The notes beneath the pieces were generated by a model. The model was not told the origin of the DNA. It saw only the letters and a list, made by a program, of their open reading frames with translations, and made no database searches. Shown here piece after piece: positions 1 through 6,754 of a stretch of 9,404 bases of DNA. Every line of letters begins with the position of its first letter. Position 1 is the stretch's first letter. The stretch comes from an uncultured Selenomonadales bacterium (lineage in GTDB: Bacteria; Bacillota; Negativicutes; Selenomonadales; Selenomonadaceae), in NCBI GenBank assembly GCA_946403735.1, contig CAMJAZ010000037.1, positions 1 to 9,404 of the forward strand. Direction: 5' to 3'. Position numbers and translations under genes: made by a program.

Positions 1-694
1 CTATTCGCCCAATGGGGTAGTTTCTAATATCTGCAGGCCATATCGGCAGAATATTTGTCGGCATTATCATTCTATAGGTTGCGTAGTTTACGTCGATTAA
101 TATTTGCTCCGTCTGCAAAAGTTCTGGATAAAGGTACGCGGCAAGTTCGCGTAAATCGTTACGCATTATCACGAACACTTGACATTTATTCCGCTGTCTA
201 AATTCTTCAACGTAAGGCAACATAGCTAGTACATCGCCAATTCCAATTCGCGGGAAGTAAATCAGTACAGATTTTCCTTCTGCATTGAATGTATGCGTAA
301 AAACTTTTTCGCCGCCAAGAAAAAGTTCAACGTGCCAGTTAATGCAATAACTTTCCAGCGAATGTAGCCTAACGTCAGAAATATCCTTATCAAAAACAAT
401 TTCGCCGCTGTCGAAGTCAAAAATTTTTGCGTGCCAATTACCTGCGGGAACTTCCAGCCTAAGACCCAAATTAAAATCTAACTTCACGTCTTGCAAGCCC
501 GTATTAACCGCGTCACTTATCGGCATAGTTAACCAGTTGTCATCGTCTAGCTGTGACTTAACTATAGCAAAAAGAATATCTTGAACATCTTTATCATCAA
601 GCAAGTTTTCATCAGTCAAATTTTTTTTCGCAACTTTATTCAATGGCGCGAGATAGTCTTCAATGTTTCGTGCGGTGAAGAAAAAATTTTCCAT
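1..694 (-). CDS. Glycosyltransferase-like protein, possibly autotransporter O-heptosyltransferase (TibC/Aah-like), C-terminus off the window
   Basis: The first 231 codons are open from an ATG at 694 to the window edge, with no stop. After about 60 polar residues comes a beta-rich stretch (about 77-145: LRLEVPAGNWHAKIFDFDSG, then ISDVRLHSLESYCINWHVEL). A segment resembling the nucleotide-sugar-transferase start follows (about 158-180: VLIYFPRIGIGDVLAMLPYV), the 'GxGD' loop seen in GT9/heptosyltransferase-like folds. This layout resembles the autotransporter strand-loop-strand O-heptosyltransferases that add heptose to adhesins; I recognise it by overall pattern only. The sugar-binding C-terminal half is missing, so donor and acceptor cannot be judged. 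The start lies 12 bp after the aroE stop with a weak AAGG ribosome site, so it is probably the last or a downstream gene of the MBL-pncB-aroE operon. No autotransporter is visible in the window. An unrelated glycosyltransferase is the main alternative. Confidence 0.5.
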   Translation of the reverse strand, partial: MENFFFTARNIEDYLAPLNKVAKKNLTDENLLDDKDVQDILFAIVKSQLDDDNWLTMPISDAVNTGLQDVKLDFNLGLRLEVPAGNWHAKIFDFDSGEIVFDKDISDVRLHSLESYCINWHVELFLGGEKVFTHTFNAEGKSVLIYFPRIGIGDVLAMLPYVEEFRQRNKCQVFVIMRNDLRELAAYLYPELLQTEQILIDVNYATYRMIMPTNILPIWPADIRNYPIGRI

Positions 695-706
695 AAAAAG
701 CTAGCC

Positions 707-1558
707 TTACTCTTCCTCGTTCATAACAATTTTTCGCATAACATCAAGGTTTGGAAGTGTACCAGTGAAAAGTCTGTACGCTTCCTTGCCTTGAAGTAGC
801 AACATTGGCAAGCCTGGCAACGTTGGATGCCCTAAATCAGCGGCGGCTTTTAAAAGTTTCGTCTGAATGGGATTGTAAACCAAATCGTGAACAAGTGCGC
901 CATCGGGCAAAAGTTTTAAATCGACTGGCGGCATATCGTCAATCGCAGGAAACATTCCCAACGGTGTCGTGTTAATCAAAATATCTGTACGTCGCATTGC
1001 GTCCCGAAAATCTTCCGAAGTCCAATCCGTCCCTTGTACGTTACCGTAAATTAAAAAGTCATCAGCAAGCTTTTTAGCGCGTTCAAAATTTCTAGCGCCA
1101 ATTGTCACGGAATTAGCGCGACGTTTACAAAGTCCCCATAAAACTGCGCGGGCAGCACCACCAGCACCTAAAATGACGGCGTTGCAACCGTCAGCTACAA
1201 AACCATTTTCAAACAGTGCCGCTAAAAATCCTGTCACGTCCGTATTGTAGCCCGTCAACATTCCGCCATCATTGACGACGGTATTAACTGCGCCGATAAT
1301 CATTGCGTCAGCGTCGACAGCGTCAAGATACGGAATTATTGCCGTCTTATGCGGAATTGTCACGTTAAAGCCGCGAAATTTCAAGCCTTTCATACCTTCA
1401 ACCGCCAACATTAAACGTCCTGGCTGTATGGGGAAGGCAATGTAGCTGTAATAGTCTAAGCCTGCGTCTCTGAATGCCGCCATATACATTTTTGGCGAAA
1501 AGGAATGAACAATAGGATAGCCGATTATTCCGAAGTTTTTTATTTCCGTCGAACCCAA
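707..1558 (-). CDS. aroE: Shikimate dehydrogenase (NADP+)
   Basis: This cytosolic enzyme reduces 3-dehydroshikimate to shikimate with NADPH, the fourth step of the shikimate route to aromatic amino acids. At 283 residues it has the usual family length. The shikimate-binding SxS pair is at S19/S21 (GYPIVHSFSPK). The catalytic lysine is K71 in FNVTIPHK, and its aspartate partner is D107 in NTDVTGF. The NADP-binding glycine loop GAGGAAR is at 131-137. NTTPLGM (196-202), D-LVYNP and the C-terminal G-ML-LQG motif are also present, so all key residues are intact. The start is TTG at 1558: an in-frame stop sits nine codons upstream (1583-1585), no ATG lies between, and an AGAGGGGG ribosome site (1569-1576) is 10 nt away. 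The next in-frame ATG (residue 24) would delete the substrate-binding loop. The gene follows pncB by 65 bp and is followed after 12 bp by the glycosyltransferase-like gene. Confidence 0.96.
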   Translation of the reverse strand: MGSTEIKNFGIIGYPIVHSFSPKMYMAAFRDAGLDYYSYIAFPIQPGRLMLAVEGMKGLKFRGFNVTIPHKTAIIPYLDAVDADAMIIGAVNTVVNDGGMLTGYNTDVTGFLAALFENGFVADGCNAVILGAGGAARAVLWGLCKRRANSVTIGARNFERAKKLADDFLIYGNVQGTDWTSEDFRDAMRRTDILINTTPLGMFPAIDDMPPVDLKLLPDGALVHDLVYNPIQTKLLKAAADLGHPTLPGLPMLLLQGKEAYRLFTGTLPNLDVMRKIVMNEEE

Positions 1559-1579
1559 ATTTATCTTACCCCCTCTTTT

Positions 1580-1603
1580 GAATTAAGAATTAAGAATTAA
1601 GAA
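1580..1603. repeat. Short tandem heptad repeat (GAATTAA x3)
   Basis: Three exact copies of GAATTAA are followed by GAA in the 65-bp gap between pncB and aroE. The copies at 1580-1586, 1587-1593 and 1594-1600 are perfect. The array ends just upstream of the aroE ribosome site. Its 7-bp unit length matches the other heptad arrays in this window, although the unit sequence differs. Confidence 0.85.
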
Positions 1604-1623
1604 CGTAGAATTTTTTCCTATTC

Positions 1624-3084
1624 TTAAATATTAAATCGAGCACGAGTTTTATACATCAAATTCATTTTCATTTCGTAGTAATTGGGCGACATATCCAAAT
1701 AATGGTGGTGCGGATTTTCAAAGCGCTGTTCCTCTTCCCAAATTTCATTTTCAAGTTGATGCTTGACGTAATCACGAATTTCATTCAGCGTAGGAAGTTG
1801 TTCAACGCGCCGCCCGTCTTTAACGTAAAGCTTTAAAAGATTTTTCGCCGTGCAATTCGTAAATGAACGTTGTTTCCAAGGCTTGACGGGGTCAATATAC
1901 CTAAAAGGCGTCGATAAGTCAATAACTTCATCAAGCAGGGCGATCATATCGGCGATAACGTGTCCGCTTTCATCGTAAATTCTGTAAACGCTTTTCAAGC
2001 CAGGATTAGTAATTTTCTCAACGTTTTCACTAATTTTAATTCGCGGCGTGAAAGTTCCACCTTCATCAATCGCCACAAGTTTATAAACCGCGCCAAAAAC
2101 TGGTTCAGACTTAGCCGTTATCAAACGCTCACCAACGCCAAAACTATCAATCGCCGCGCCTTGATTCAAAAGGGAAGTTATCGTGAACTCGTCTAAGCTG
2201 TTCGACACAATAATTTTGCAGTCATTAAGTCCCGCTTCGTCTAACATCTTACGAACGCGCTTTGATAAGTACGCCAAGTCACCTGAATCAATTCTGACAC
2301 CTTTTAAACGGTGTCCTGCTGGCTCCAAAATTTCCTTAGCAACGCGAATTGCATTTGGAACGCCGCTGTGTATAACGTCGTAAGTGTCGATAAGAAAGAC
2401 GGCGGAATTGGGGTAAATTTCAGCGTAACGCTTGAATGCCTCGAACTCATCATTAAAGTACATAACCCAACTGTGCGCCATTGTGCCGTTGACTGGAATT
2501 CCAAACATTTTTCCAGCTGAAACAGTTGCCGTACCGTTTACGCCGCCGATAAATGCCGCCCGCGCTCCGTAAGTTGCCGCGTCCATATTGTGAGCACGTC
2601 TAGCGCCAAAATCTGAAACAAATCTTCCTTCCGCTGAACGTACAATACGCCGCGCCTTCGTAGCTATCAAAGACTGATGATTTATCTGCGAAAGAATTGC
2701 CGTTTCAACTAATTGTGCGTCGATTAAATCCGCAATGACAGTAAGGAACGGTTCATTGGGATACATTATCGTACCTTCTGGGAAGGCGTAAATGTCACCG
2801 TGAAAGTGGAAGTTCGACAGATAATTTAAAAAATCTTCGCTGAAAATATTTTGTGCGCGGAAATATTCCACGTCCTCCGTGCTGAAGTTCATATTTTCGA
2901 CGTACTCAATTATCTGTTCAAGTCCCGCGAAAATTGCAAAGCCGCCGTTATCAGGGTTGCGCCTATAAAAAACGTCGAAGGCAACGCGGGTATTTTCACC
3001 GCCATTTACGAAGTAGCCGTTAGCCATCGTCATTTCGTAAAAGTCCATCATCATGCTGATGTTTCTTTTGTCAAACTGCGTCAT
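1624..3084 (-). CDS. pncB: Nicotinate phosphoribosyltransferase
   Basis: The enzyme joins nicotinate to PRPP, coupled to ATP hydrolysis, giving nicotinate mononucleotide for NAD salvage in the cytosol. The 486-residue length fits the long bacterial form. The N-terminal signature MMMDFYEMTMANGYF is at 11-25, and the substrate-binding FGARRAH is at 159-165. The histidine expected to be phosphorylated during catalysis is H204 in GTMAHSW. GVRIDSGDLA (262-271) contains the phosphate/ribose-binding acidic pair. VSNSLDEFTI and GVGERLITAKSEPVFGAVYKL complete the barrel. The C-terminus carries the NPHHHYLDMSPNYYEMKM segment typical of this subfamily. The ATG at 3084 is preceded by GGAGGG (3091-3096) at good spacing. 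It lies 15 bp after the MBL-fold gene and is almost certainly cotranscribed with it. No defect is seen. Confidence 0.96.
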   Translation of the reverse strand: MTQFDKRNISMMMDFYEMTMANGYFVNGGENTRVAFDVFYRRNPDNGGFAIFAGLEQIIEYVENMNFSTEDVEYFRAQNIFSEDFLNYLSNFHFHGDIYAFPEGTIMYPNEPFLTVIADLIDAQLVETAILSQINHQSLIATKARRIVRSAEGRFVSDFGARRAHNMDAATYGARAAFIGGVNGTATVSAGKMFGIPVNGTMAHSWVMYFNDEFEAFKRYAEIYPNSAVFLIDTYDVIHSGVPNAIRVAKEILEPAGHRLKGVRIDSGDLAYLSKRVRKMLDEAGLNDCKIIVSNSLDEFTITSLLNQGAAIDSFGVGERLITAKSEPVFGAVYKLVAIDEGGTFTPRIKISENVEKITNPGLKSVYRIYDESGHVIADMIALLDEVIDLSTPFRYIDPVKPWKQRSFTNCTAKNLLKLYVKDGRRVEQLPTLNEIRDYVKHQLENEIWEEEQRFENPHHHYLDMSPNYYEMKMNLMYKTRARFNI

Positions 3085-3099
3085 CTAAGACCCTCCAAA

Positions 3100-3816
3100 T
3101 TAGAAATCTATAATTTGACGTTCACCTGATTTTATTGGCGACCAAATATTAAGATTGTCAGGCGCATTGTCACGGAAATTTCTTGACGGTATCCACGCTG
3201 AATAACCGACGCGGTGCATTGCAATAAGATTTTTTACGCTAACTTGCTTTACAAATTCAGTGACGCCTTTTTCCTGCGCTTCACCAAGTCTGCCGTCGAC
3301 AGGGAAAAATGCCACGTCAACTTCAAGCCCTTGCATACGTTTAAGTTGGCGTCTAAAACTTTTTTCAGCTAAAACTTTTTGTTCAGGCGCGTCACTTTCC
3401 CAATGCCACCAGTTGAAATCGCCAGCGTGAAAAATTTTTATGCCAGAGCTTAACTCAACTAAAAAAGATATTCCCACGTCCGTCGAATCGTAACTAGAAA
3501 TTTTTATGCCGTCGCCTTCCCATTCGCTGTATTTTTTCATAAACGTGATAAGTTCGGCGGGGAACATTTTAACGCGCTTTGTATGTTTAATGTCGTTGCT
3601 GAAAATGTAGCGTGAAGTCTGCGGCGCGTAGGCGCGAATGTGCGTACCGAAATGATCAAAGTGCGCGTGACTCACCAAAATGTATAAATGCTCAAAATTT
3701 CCTTTACCGACAACTCTATCGACAATTTTTTCTGGGTCGTCGTAATCGTCAAACAATATCAAAGTGTTTTCGTCCCTAACCATAAATCCGCTGTTGAGCA
3801 GATATACAATTTCCAT
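3100..3816 (-). CDS. MBL-fold metallo-hydrolase (UlaG-like)
   Basis: A 238-residue metallo-beta-lactamase-fold protein with the metal-binding motif HAHFDH at 50-55. A second ligand set is visible in FHAGD (H130, D133), and a later conserved histidine is H201 (IAMHRVG). The sequence begins directly with the first beta strand (MEIVYLLNSGFMV) and has no signal peptide, so it should be cytosolic. WWHW follows the GD motif (136-139). The overall pattern resembles small UlaG-like hydrolases; the substrate cannot be read from the sequence. A strong GGGGAGGA ribosome site at 3828-3835 supports the ATG at 3816. It is the first gene of the group that continues into pncB 15 bp downstream, which hints at, but does not prove, a link to nucleotide or NAD metabolism. 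Confidence 0.85.
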   Translation of the reverse strand: MEIVYLLNSGFMVRDENTLILFDDYDDPEKIVDRVVGKGNFEHLYILVSHAHFDHFGTHIRAYAPQTSRYIFSNDIKHTKRVKMFPAELITFMKKYSEWEGDGIKISSYDSTDVGISFLVELSSGIKIFHAGDFNWWHWESDAPEQKVLAEKSFRRQLKRMQGLEVDVAFFPVDGRLGEAQEKGVTEFVKQVSVKNLIAMHRVGYSAWIPSRNFRDNAPDNLNIWSPIKSGERQIIDF

Positions 3817-3840
3817 TGTAAAAAAATTCCTCCCCTTGTT

Positions 3841-3875
3841 TAATGCGTAATTAGGAATGCTTAATGCGTAATGAA
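3841..3875. repeat. Degenerate heptad array, TAATGCG type (left copy)
   Basis: Five consecutive 7-bp units start at 3841: TAATGCG, TAATTAG, GAATGCT, TAATGCG and TAATGAA. The unit TAATGCG recurs exactly 21 bp apart. The 19 bases at 3856-3874 (AATGCTTAATGCGTAATGA) reappear as an exact reverse complement at 4135-4153. The array lies immediately upstream of the ribosome binding site of the MBL-fold gene. Confidence 0.8.
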
Positions 3876-3883
3876 AAAATTCC

Positions 3884-3948
3884 TACTCACTACTCACTAC
3901 TCACTACTTACTACTTACTACTCACTACTCACTACTCACTACTCACTA
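3884..3948. repeat. Tandem 7-bp repeat, nine units of TACTCAC/TACTTAC
   Basis: Nine head-to-tail heptamers occupy 3884-3946. Units 1-3 and 6-9 are TACTCAC; units 4 and 5 are TACTTAC. No spacer separates them. On the minus strand they read GTGAGTA/GTAAGTA. The tract lies between the predicted promoter (3962-3992) and the MBL-fold start, so it would form part of the operon's untranslated leader. The unit is far too short for CRISPR and no spacers exist. Confidence 0.95.
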
Positions 3949-3961
3949 ATTATTAAAACAC

Positions 3962-3992
3962 ATTATAACACAAAAATTCTTTTATCGTACAA
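3962..3992 (-). promoter_or_regulatory. Predicted extended -10 promoter for the MBL-pncB-aroE operon
   Basis: Reading the minus strand, a perfect TATAAT (3962-3967) is preceded by TGT, giving the extended -10 form TGTTATAAT. A weak -35 candidate TTGTAC (3987-3992) sits at a long 19-bp spacing. Transcription would begin near 3955, giving a leader of about 140 nt that contains the heptad tract. The extended -10 makes the poor -35 less of a problem. This is a sequence-pattern call only. Confidence 0.55.
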
Positions 3993-4013
3993 TAAAATTA
4001 TTTTTGAAAATAA

Positions 4014-4054
4014 CCACAAAAAAACTCTCGGCTGAAAAATCGTCAAGAGTCTTT
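4014..4054 (-). terminator. Probable rho-independent terminator after the deacetylase gene
   Basis: On the minus strand ACTCTTG (4050-4044) pairs with CGAGAGT (4030-4024) around a 13-nt loop, with one G-U pair. The second arm runs directly into a T run (4018-4024 read as T). A-U pairs on the outer side could lengthen the stem. It lies about 100 bp past the deacetylase stop and just upstream of the predicted promoter of the next operon, the expected place for a terminator. The stem is short and only moderately GC-rich. Confidence 0.5.
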
Positions 4055-4126
4055 AAAATTTATAAACTAACTTTTCTTGAGAATTTAATTTTTTTATTTG
4101 AACTAATTTTTCTTTTGTCTCAAAAA

Positions 4127-4154
4127 ATCATTCCTCATTACGCATTAAGCATTA
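4127..4154. repeat. Degenerate heptad array, TAATGCG type (right copy, inverted)
   Basis: Four 7-bp units in the opposite orientation to the left copy: ATCATTC, CTCATTA, CGCATTA and AGCATTA on the plus strand. Positions 4135-4153 are the exact reverse complement of 3856-3874. The last unit overlaps the TAA stop of the deacetylase gene (4152-4154), so the repeat begins within that stop codon. The two copies enclose about 260 bp. Confidence 0.8.
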
Positions 4155-4976
4155 TTTTTTTATCCATCCAAATTCTTCAAAACTTTGGCGATACTCAATG
4201 CGTTCATAAAAATCTTTCATTGTAGTGTACGTATGAAAAATCGGTACGCGCTCCAATGCAAATAAATTACTGCCCAAGTCGACATTGCCGTACTTAATCG
4301 TAAACGCGCCTTTGTAGCCGACTTCCTTAGCAATAGCCGCGATATGCAAATTGTACGTTCCTGTAGGATACGCCACGAAGTCAACGGCATGACCAAGTTT
4401 TTCTTCCATTATACGTTTTGAGTTGAGAAGTTCGACGCGCAGTCCGTCATCTGGCAATTCTTCAAGCGCAATGTGATTCAACGTGTGAGACTGCATAGTA
4501 ATTCCATTTTCTTCCATTTCTTTCAGCTCGTCCCACGTCATATAACCTGGCTTGCCAACGAATGCAGGAATAATAAAAATTGTCGCGCGAAGTCCATACT
4601 TTTGGAGAATTGGAAAAGCATTTTCATAATTATCCGTGTAGCCATCGTCGAAAGTTATCAGCATAGGTTTAGGCGGCAATTCCAGTTCACCTTCCAACGC
4701 GCTAAGTAAAGCATCAGGAGTTATCGCAATGTAACCGTTATCGACAAGGTACGCCATTTGCGAATCAAAATCATCTACGGGAACTGCAAGTGATGTTGCG
4801 CTGTCATTTACTTGATGATAGTTCAGCACTAAAATTTTTGGACCTGCCGCAATTTCCGAAATTGGTTGAGCCTCTGTCAATGAAGAATTCGTAATGCGTA
4901 CTGAATCATTTGACGGCGCTATAGCAAAAATTATCCACGCGATAATAAGTGTTAATGCAAATAAAAATTTTTTCAT
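4152..4976 (-). CDS. Membrane-anchored polysaccharide deacetylase (carbohydrate esterase 4, NodB fold)
   Basis: A 274-residue protein with an N-terminal hydrophobic segment (residues 4-20, after MKK) that should act as a signal peptide or uncleaved anchor, placing the enzyme outside the inner membrane. The NodB domain follows a short linker. VLNYHQV is at 50-56. The catalytic base and metal aspartates are D110/D111 in ITFDDGY, the two metal histidines are H164 and H168 in QSHTLNH, and YPTGTY (203-208) corresponds to the family's usual YPFGxY. Family members remove acetyl groups from N-acetylglucosamine polymers such as peptidoglycan or exopolysaccharide; which one is unknown here. The start lies 1 nt after the hisIE stop, without a clear ribosome site of its own, so translation is probably coupled to hisIE. 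A heptad repeat overlaps its stop codon. Confidence 0.9.
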   Translation of the reverse strand: MKKFLFALTLIIAWIIFAIAPSNDSVRITNSSLTEAQPISEIAAGPKILVLNYHQVNDSATSLAVPVDDFDSQMAYLVDNGYIAITPDALLSALEGELELPPKPMLITFDDGYTDNYENAFPILQKYGLRATIFIIPAFVGKPGYMTWDELKEMEENGITMQSHTLNHIALEELPDDGLRVELLNSKRIMEEKLGHAVDFVAYPTGTYNLHIAAIAKEVGYKGAFTIKYGNVDLGSNLFALERVPIFHTYTTMKDFYERIEYRQSFEEFGWIKK

Positions 4977-4977
4977 T

Positions 4978-5679
4978 TTAATCTTGAGGGCGTTCGCCAG
5001 TCTTGCCCGTGAACTTGTGATAGCCGCCGCCTTTACGACGATTCATAAGCTCTGCGAAAAGATTTTCAGGCTTAATGCCGTGAAATGCCAAAAGTACAAG
5101 GCAGTGATACCAAAGGTCGCCCATTTCGTACAAAATACTTTCTTCAATTCCGTTTTTGGATGCAATGATTGTTTCGACTGCCTCTTCACCAAGTTTTTTA
5201 AGAATTTTATCTTGTCCCGCGCCGAAAAGATAATTTGTATATGAACCTTCGACAGGGTGACGTTGCCGATCTTTAATGACGGAATAAAGTTCGTACAGAA
5301 CCATTGAAAGATTTTCCTGCGGCGGCTGTTCGACAACTGCAGGAAGTTTATCATTCGCATCAAGCCTGCGCCCGCTGAAACATGAATAAGTTCCCGTATG
5401 GCAAGCAACGCCAGTTTGATGAACTACAACTAAAATTGTATCGCCATCGCAATCGTAGTAAAGCGCTTTGACTTGCTGAACATTGCCGCTAGTTTCGCCT
5501 TTCTTCCACAAAGTTTGACGACTGCGGCTGTAAAAGTGCGTGTAGCCCGTCTCAACAGTTTTTTTCAAAGATTCTTCGTTCATATACGCCAACATTAAAA
5601 CTTGTCCGCTTTCCTCTTGCACAATCGCGGGGACAAGTCCGTTTGCGTCGAATTTTATTTTGCTAATATCAATTTCCAT
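4978..5679 (-). CDS. hisIE: Bifunctional phosphoribosyl-AMP cyclohydrolase / phosphoribosyl-ATP pyrophosphohydrolase
   Basis: A fused cytosolic enzyme for steps 2 and 3 of histidine biosynthesis. The HisE half hydrolyses phosphoribosyl-ATP to phosphoribosyl-AMP, and the HisI half opens the adenine ring. HisI comes first (about 1-115): SRSRQTLWKKGETSGN (51-66), the magnesium-site aspartates D76/D78/D80 in DCDGD, and zinc-site cysteines C77, C93 and C100, whose 16- and 7-residue spacing matches the family. HisE occupies about 124-215 with LGEEAVETIIA (163-173) and the E-GDLWYH helix (185-192). The 233-residue length is as expected for the fusion. The ATG at 5679 has an ideal GGAGGT site (5689-5694). 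No other his gene is present nearby; it is followed directly by the deacetylase gene. I see no convincing promoter in the 195 bp upstream, although one must exist there or further on. Confidence 0.96.
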   Translation of the reverse strand: MEIDISKIKFDANGLVPAIVQEESGQVLMLAYMNEESLKKTVETGYTHFYSRSRQTLWKKGETSGNVQQVKALYYDCDGDTILVVVHQTGVACHTGTYSCFSGRRLDANDKLPAVVEQPPQENLSMVLYELYSVIKDRQRHPVEGSYTNYLFGAGQDKILKKLGEEAVETIIASKNGIEESILYEMGDLWYHCLVLLAFHGIKPENLFAELMNRRKGGGYHKFTGKTGERPQD

Positions 5680-5813
5680 TAACCCGCTACCTCCAAAAAA
5701 AATTTTAGATAATCTTTCAACAAAATAAAAATTTTTCCTGCAACATAAAAAATCTCAAATAGCTTTAACTAAAATTGCCTTCGTACGCAAAGTTCAGCAC
5801 CACCACATTTAAA

Positions 5814-5842
5814 TTGATTTTTCCATTTTCACTCTTTAAAAT
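5814..5842 (+). promoter_or_regulatory. Predicted promoter of the restriction cassette
   Basis: TTGATT (5814-5819) and TAAAAT (5837-5842) are separated by exactly 17 bp, with four of six and five of six matches to the sigma-70 consensus. The pair lies 33 bp before the start codon of the 288-residue gene. It is in the gap between divergent hisIE and the cassette. The surrounding DNA is very AT-rich, so chance matches are possible. Confidence 0.5.
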
Positions 5843-5874
5843 AAAAAAATATTAATTTTTCTGGAGAATAAAAA

Positions 5875-6741
5875 ATGAATATGAACTATGATTATTTAAT
5901 AAAAAATGTTCTTGATATTTTACTTGCTGATAGGACGACAGGCAAAAATATTATTTGGGCAACTGATGCTTACAAAAAGTACAATGCGCAGGAAGAAATA
6001 ACCAGCGGTTTGTTGAAAAATTTAAACATTATTCAGCCGCGTTTTTTAAAATCAGCCATAGAAAAAAAAATGCGCGTCCGTGAAAAGGCAGAAATTTTTA
6101 CGCCGTCATGGCTTTGCAATGAACAAAATAATTTGATTGATGAAGTATGGTTTGGCAGGGCAAATGTTTTCAACAAAATTGTTGATGAAAAAAATCACAT
6201 ATGGCAAGCAACCTCCGAAAAAATTCTATTTGATAATGGACGAACTTGGAAACAGTACGTTGAAACAACCCGACTTGAAATAGCGTGCGGCGAAGCTCCA
6301 TATTTGGTCAGTCGATACGATACTGTATCGGGGGAAGATATACCCATTGAAAATCGAATTGGATTGTTAGATAGGAAGTTCCGCATAATATTTGAAAATA
6401 CTTCAAACACCACTGAACGGCTTGGATGGTCGATAACAGCGTTGAAAAGTATTTATGGCTATGAATTTCAAGGCGATAATTTATTCTTGGCTCGTAAAAA
6501 TATTTTCGATAGCTACATTGATTATTACGTTAAATGGTTCAATGAAATTCCAAATAAACATTTACTGGAGGAAGTAGCTGAAATTATTTCGTGGAATTTG
6601 TGGCAAATGGACGGGCTAACAAATGCAATTCCCTACGCAAAGTTGGATATAAATTTATTTGATGAAAATGTTGAAGAAAATGTTTATTGTCTGATGAAGG
6701 ATTGGCAAAACAAAAAAGTGGTAAAGTACAAAGAAATTTGA
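5875..6741 (+). CDS. Restriction endonuclease 'subunit M'-type protein, methyltransferase-like
   Basis: A 288-residue protein of the type usually annotated 'restriction endonuclease subunit M'. It has no signal peptide or membrane segment. Residues 71-86 read KAEIFTPSWLCNEQNN, the FTP motif that opens the substrate-binding part of many N6-adenine methyltransferases. Residues 134-149 (LEIACGEAPYLVSRYD) resemble SAM-binding motif I in the order FTP-then-CG. RIGLLDRKFR (161-170) and ISWNLWQMDGL near 250 look conserved in the same family. I find no NPPY/DPPY catalytic motif; NAIPY near the end is a poor substitute. It may therefore recognise DNA or complete a methylase rather than methylate alone. 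The ATG follows GGAG at 8 nt. The stop is 13 bp before the large helicase gene, so the two are surely cotranscribed. An A9 run lies at 6062-6070. Confidence 0.75.
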   Translation: MNMNYDYLIKNVLDILLADRTTGKNIIWATDAYKKYNAQEEITSGLLKNLNIIQPRFLKSAIEKKMRVREKAEIFTPSWLCNEQNNLIDEVWFGRANVFNKIVDEKNHIWQATSEKILFDNGRTWKQYVETTRLEIACGEAPYLVSRYDTVSGEDIPIENRIGLLDRKFRIIFENTSNTTERLGWSITALKSIYGYEFQGDNLFLARKNIFDSYIDYYVKWFNEIPNKHLLEEVAEIISWNLWQMDGLTNAIPYAKLDINLFDENVEENVYCLMKDWQNKKVVKYKEI

Positions 6742-6754
6742 GGAGTACTGAACG

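Noticed and set aside
581..799. 72-codon plus-strand open frame over the aroE/glycosyltransferase junction
   Set aside because: It is antisense to both genes and has no ribosome site or motif.
1594..1627. Possible hairpin terminator between pncB and aroE (TTAAGAA paired with TTCTTAA)
   Set aside because: The stem is AT-only with a long loop, it overlaps the pncB stop codon, and no suitable T run follows on the minus strand; read-through is more likely.
2183..2520. Open frames overlapping pncB on the plus strand and in another minus frame
   Set aside because: They lie wholly inside a gene with intact family motifs and have no protein-family features of their own.
3884..3948. Possible CRISPR-like array
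   Set aside because: The unit is 7 bp and the copies touch with no spacers; this is a simple tandem repeat.
5043..5408. 121-codon minus-strand open frame within hisIE
   Set aside because: It is a frame-shifted reading of hisIE, whose own frame holds every catalytic motif.
5776..5791. Inverted TTGC...GCAA as a possible operator for a restriction control protein
   Set aside because: The arms are only 4 bp and no controller gene is visible in the window.
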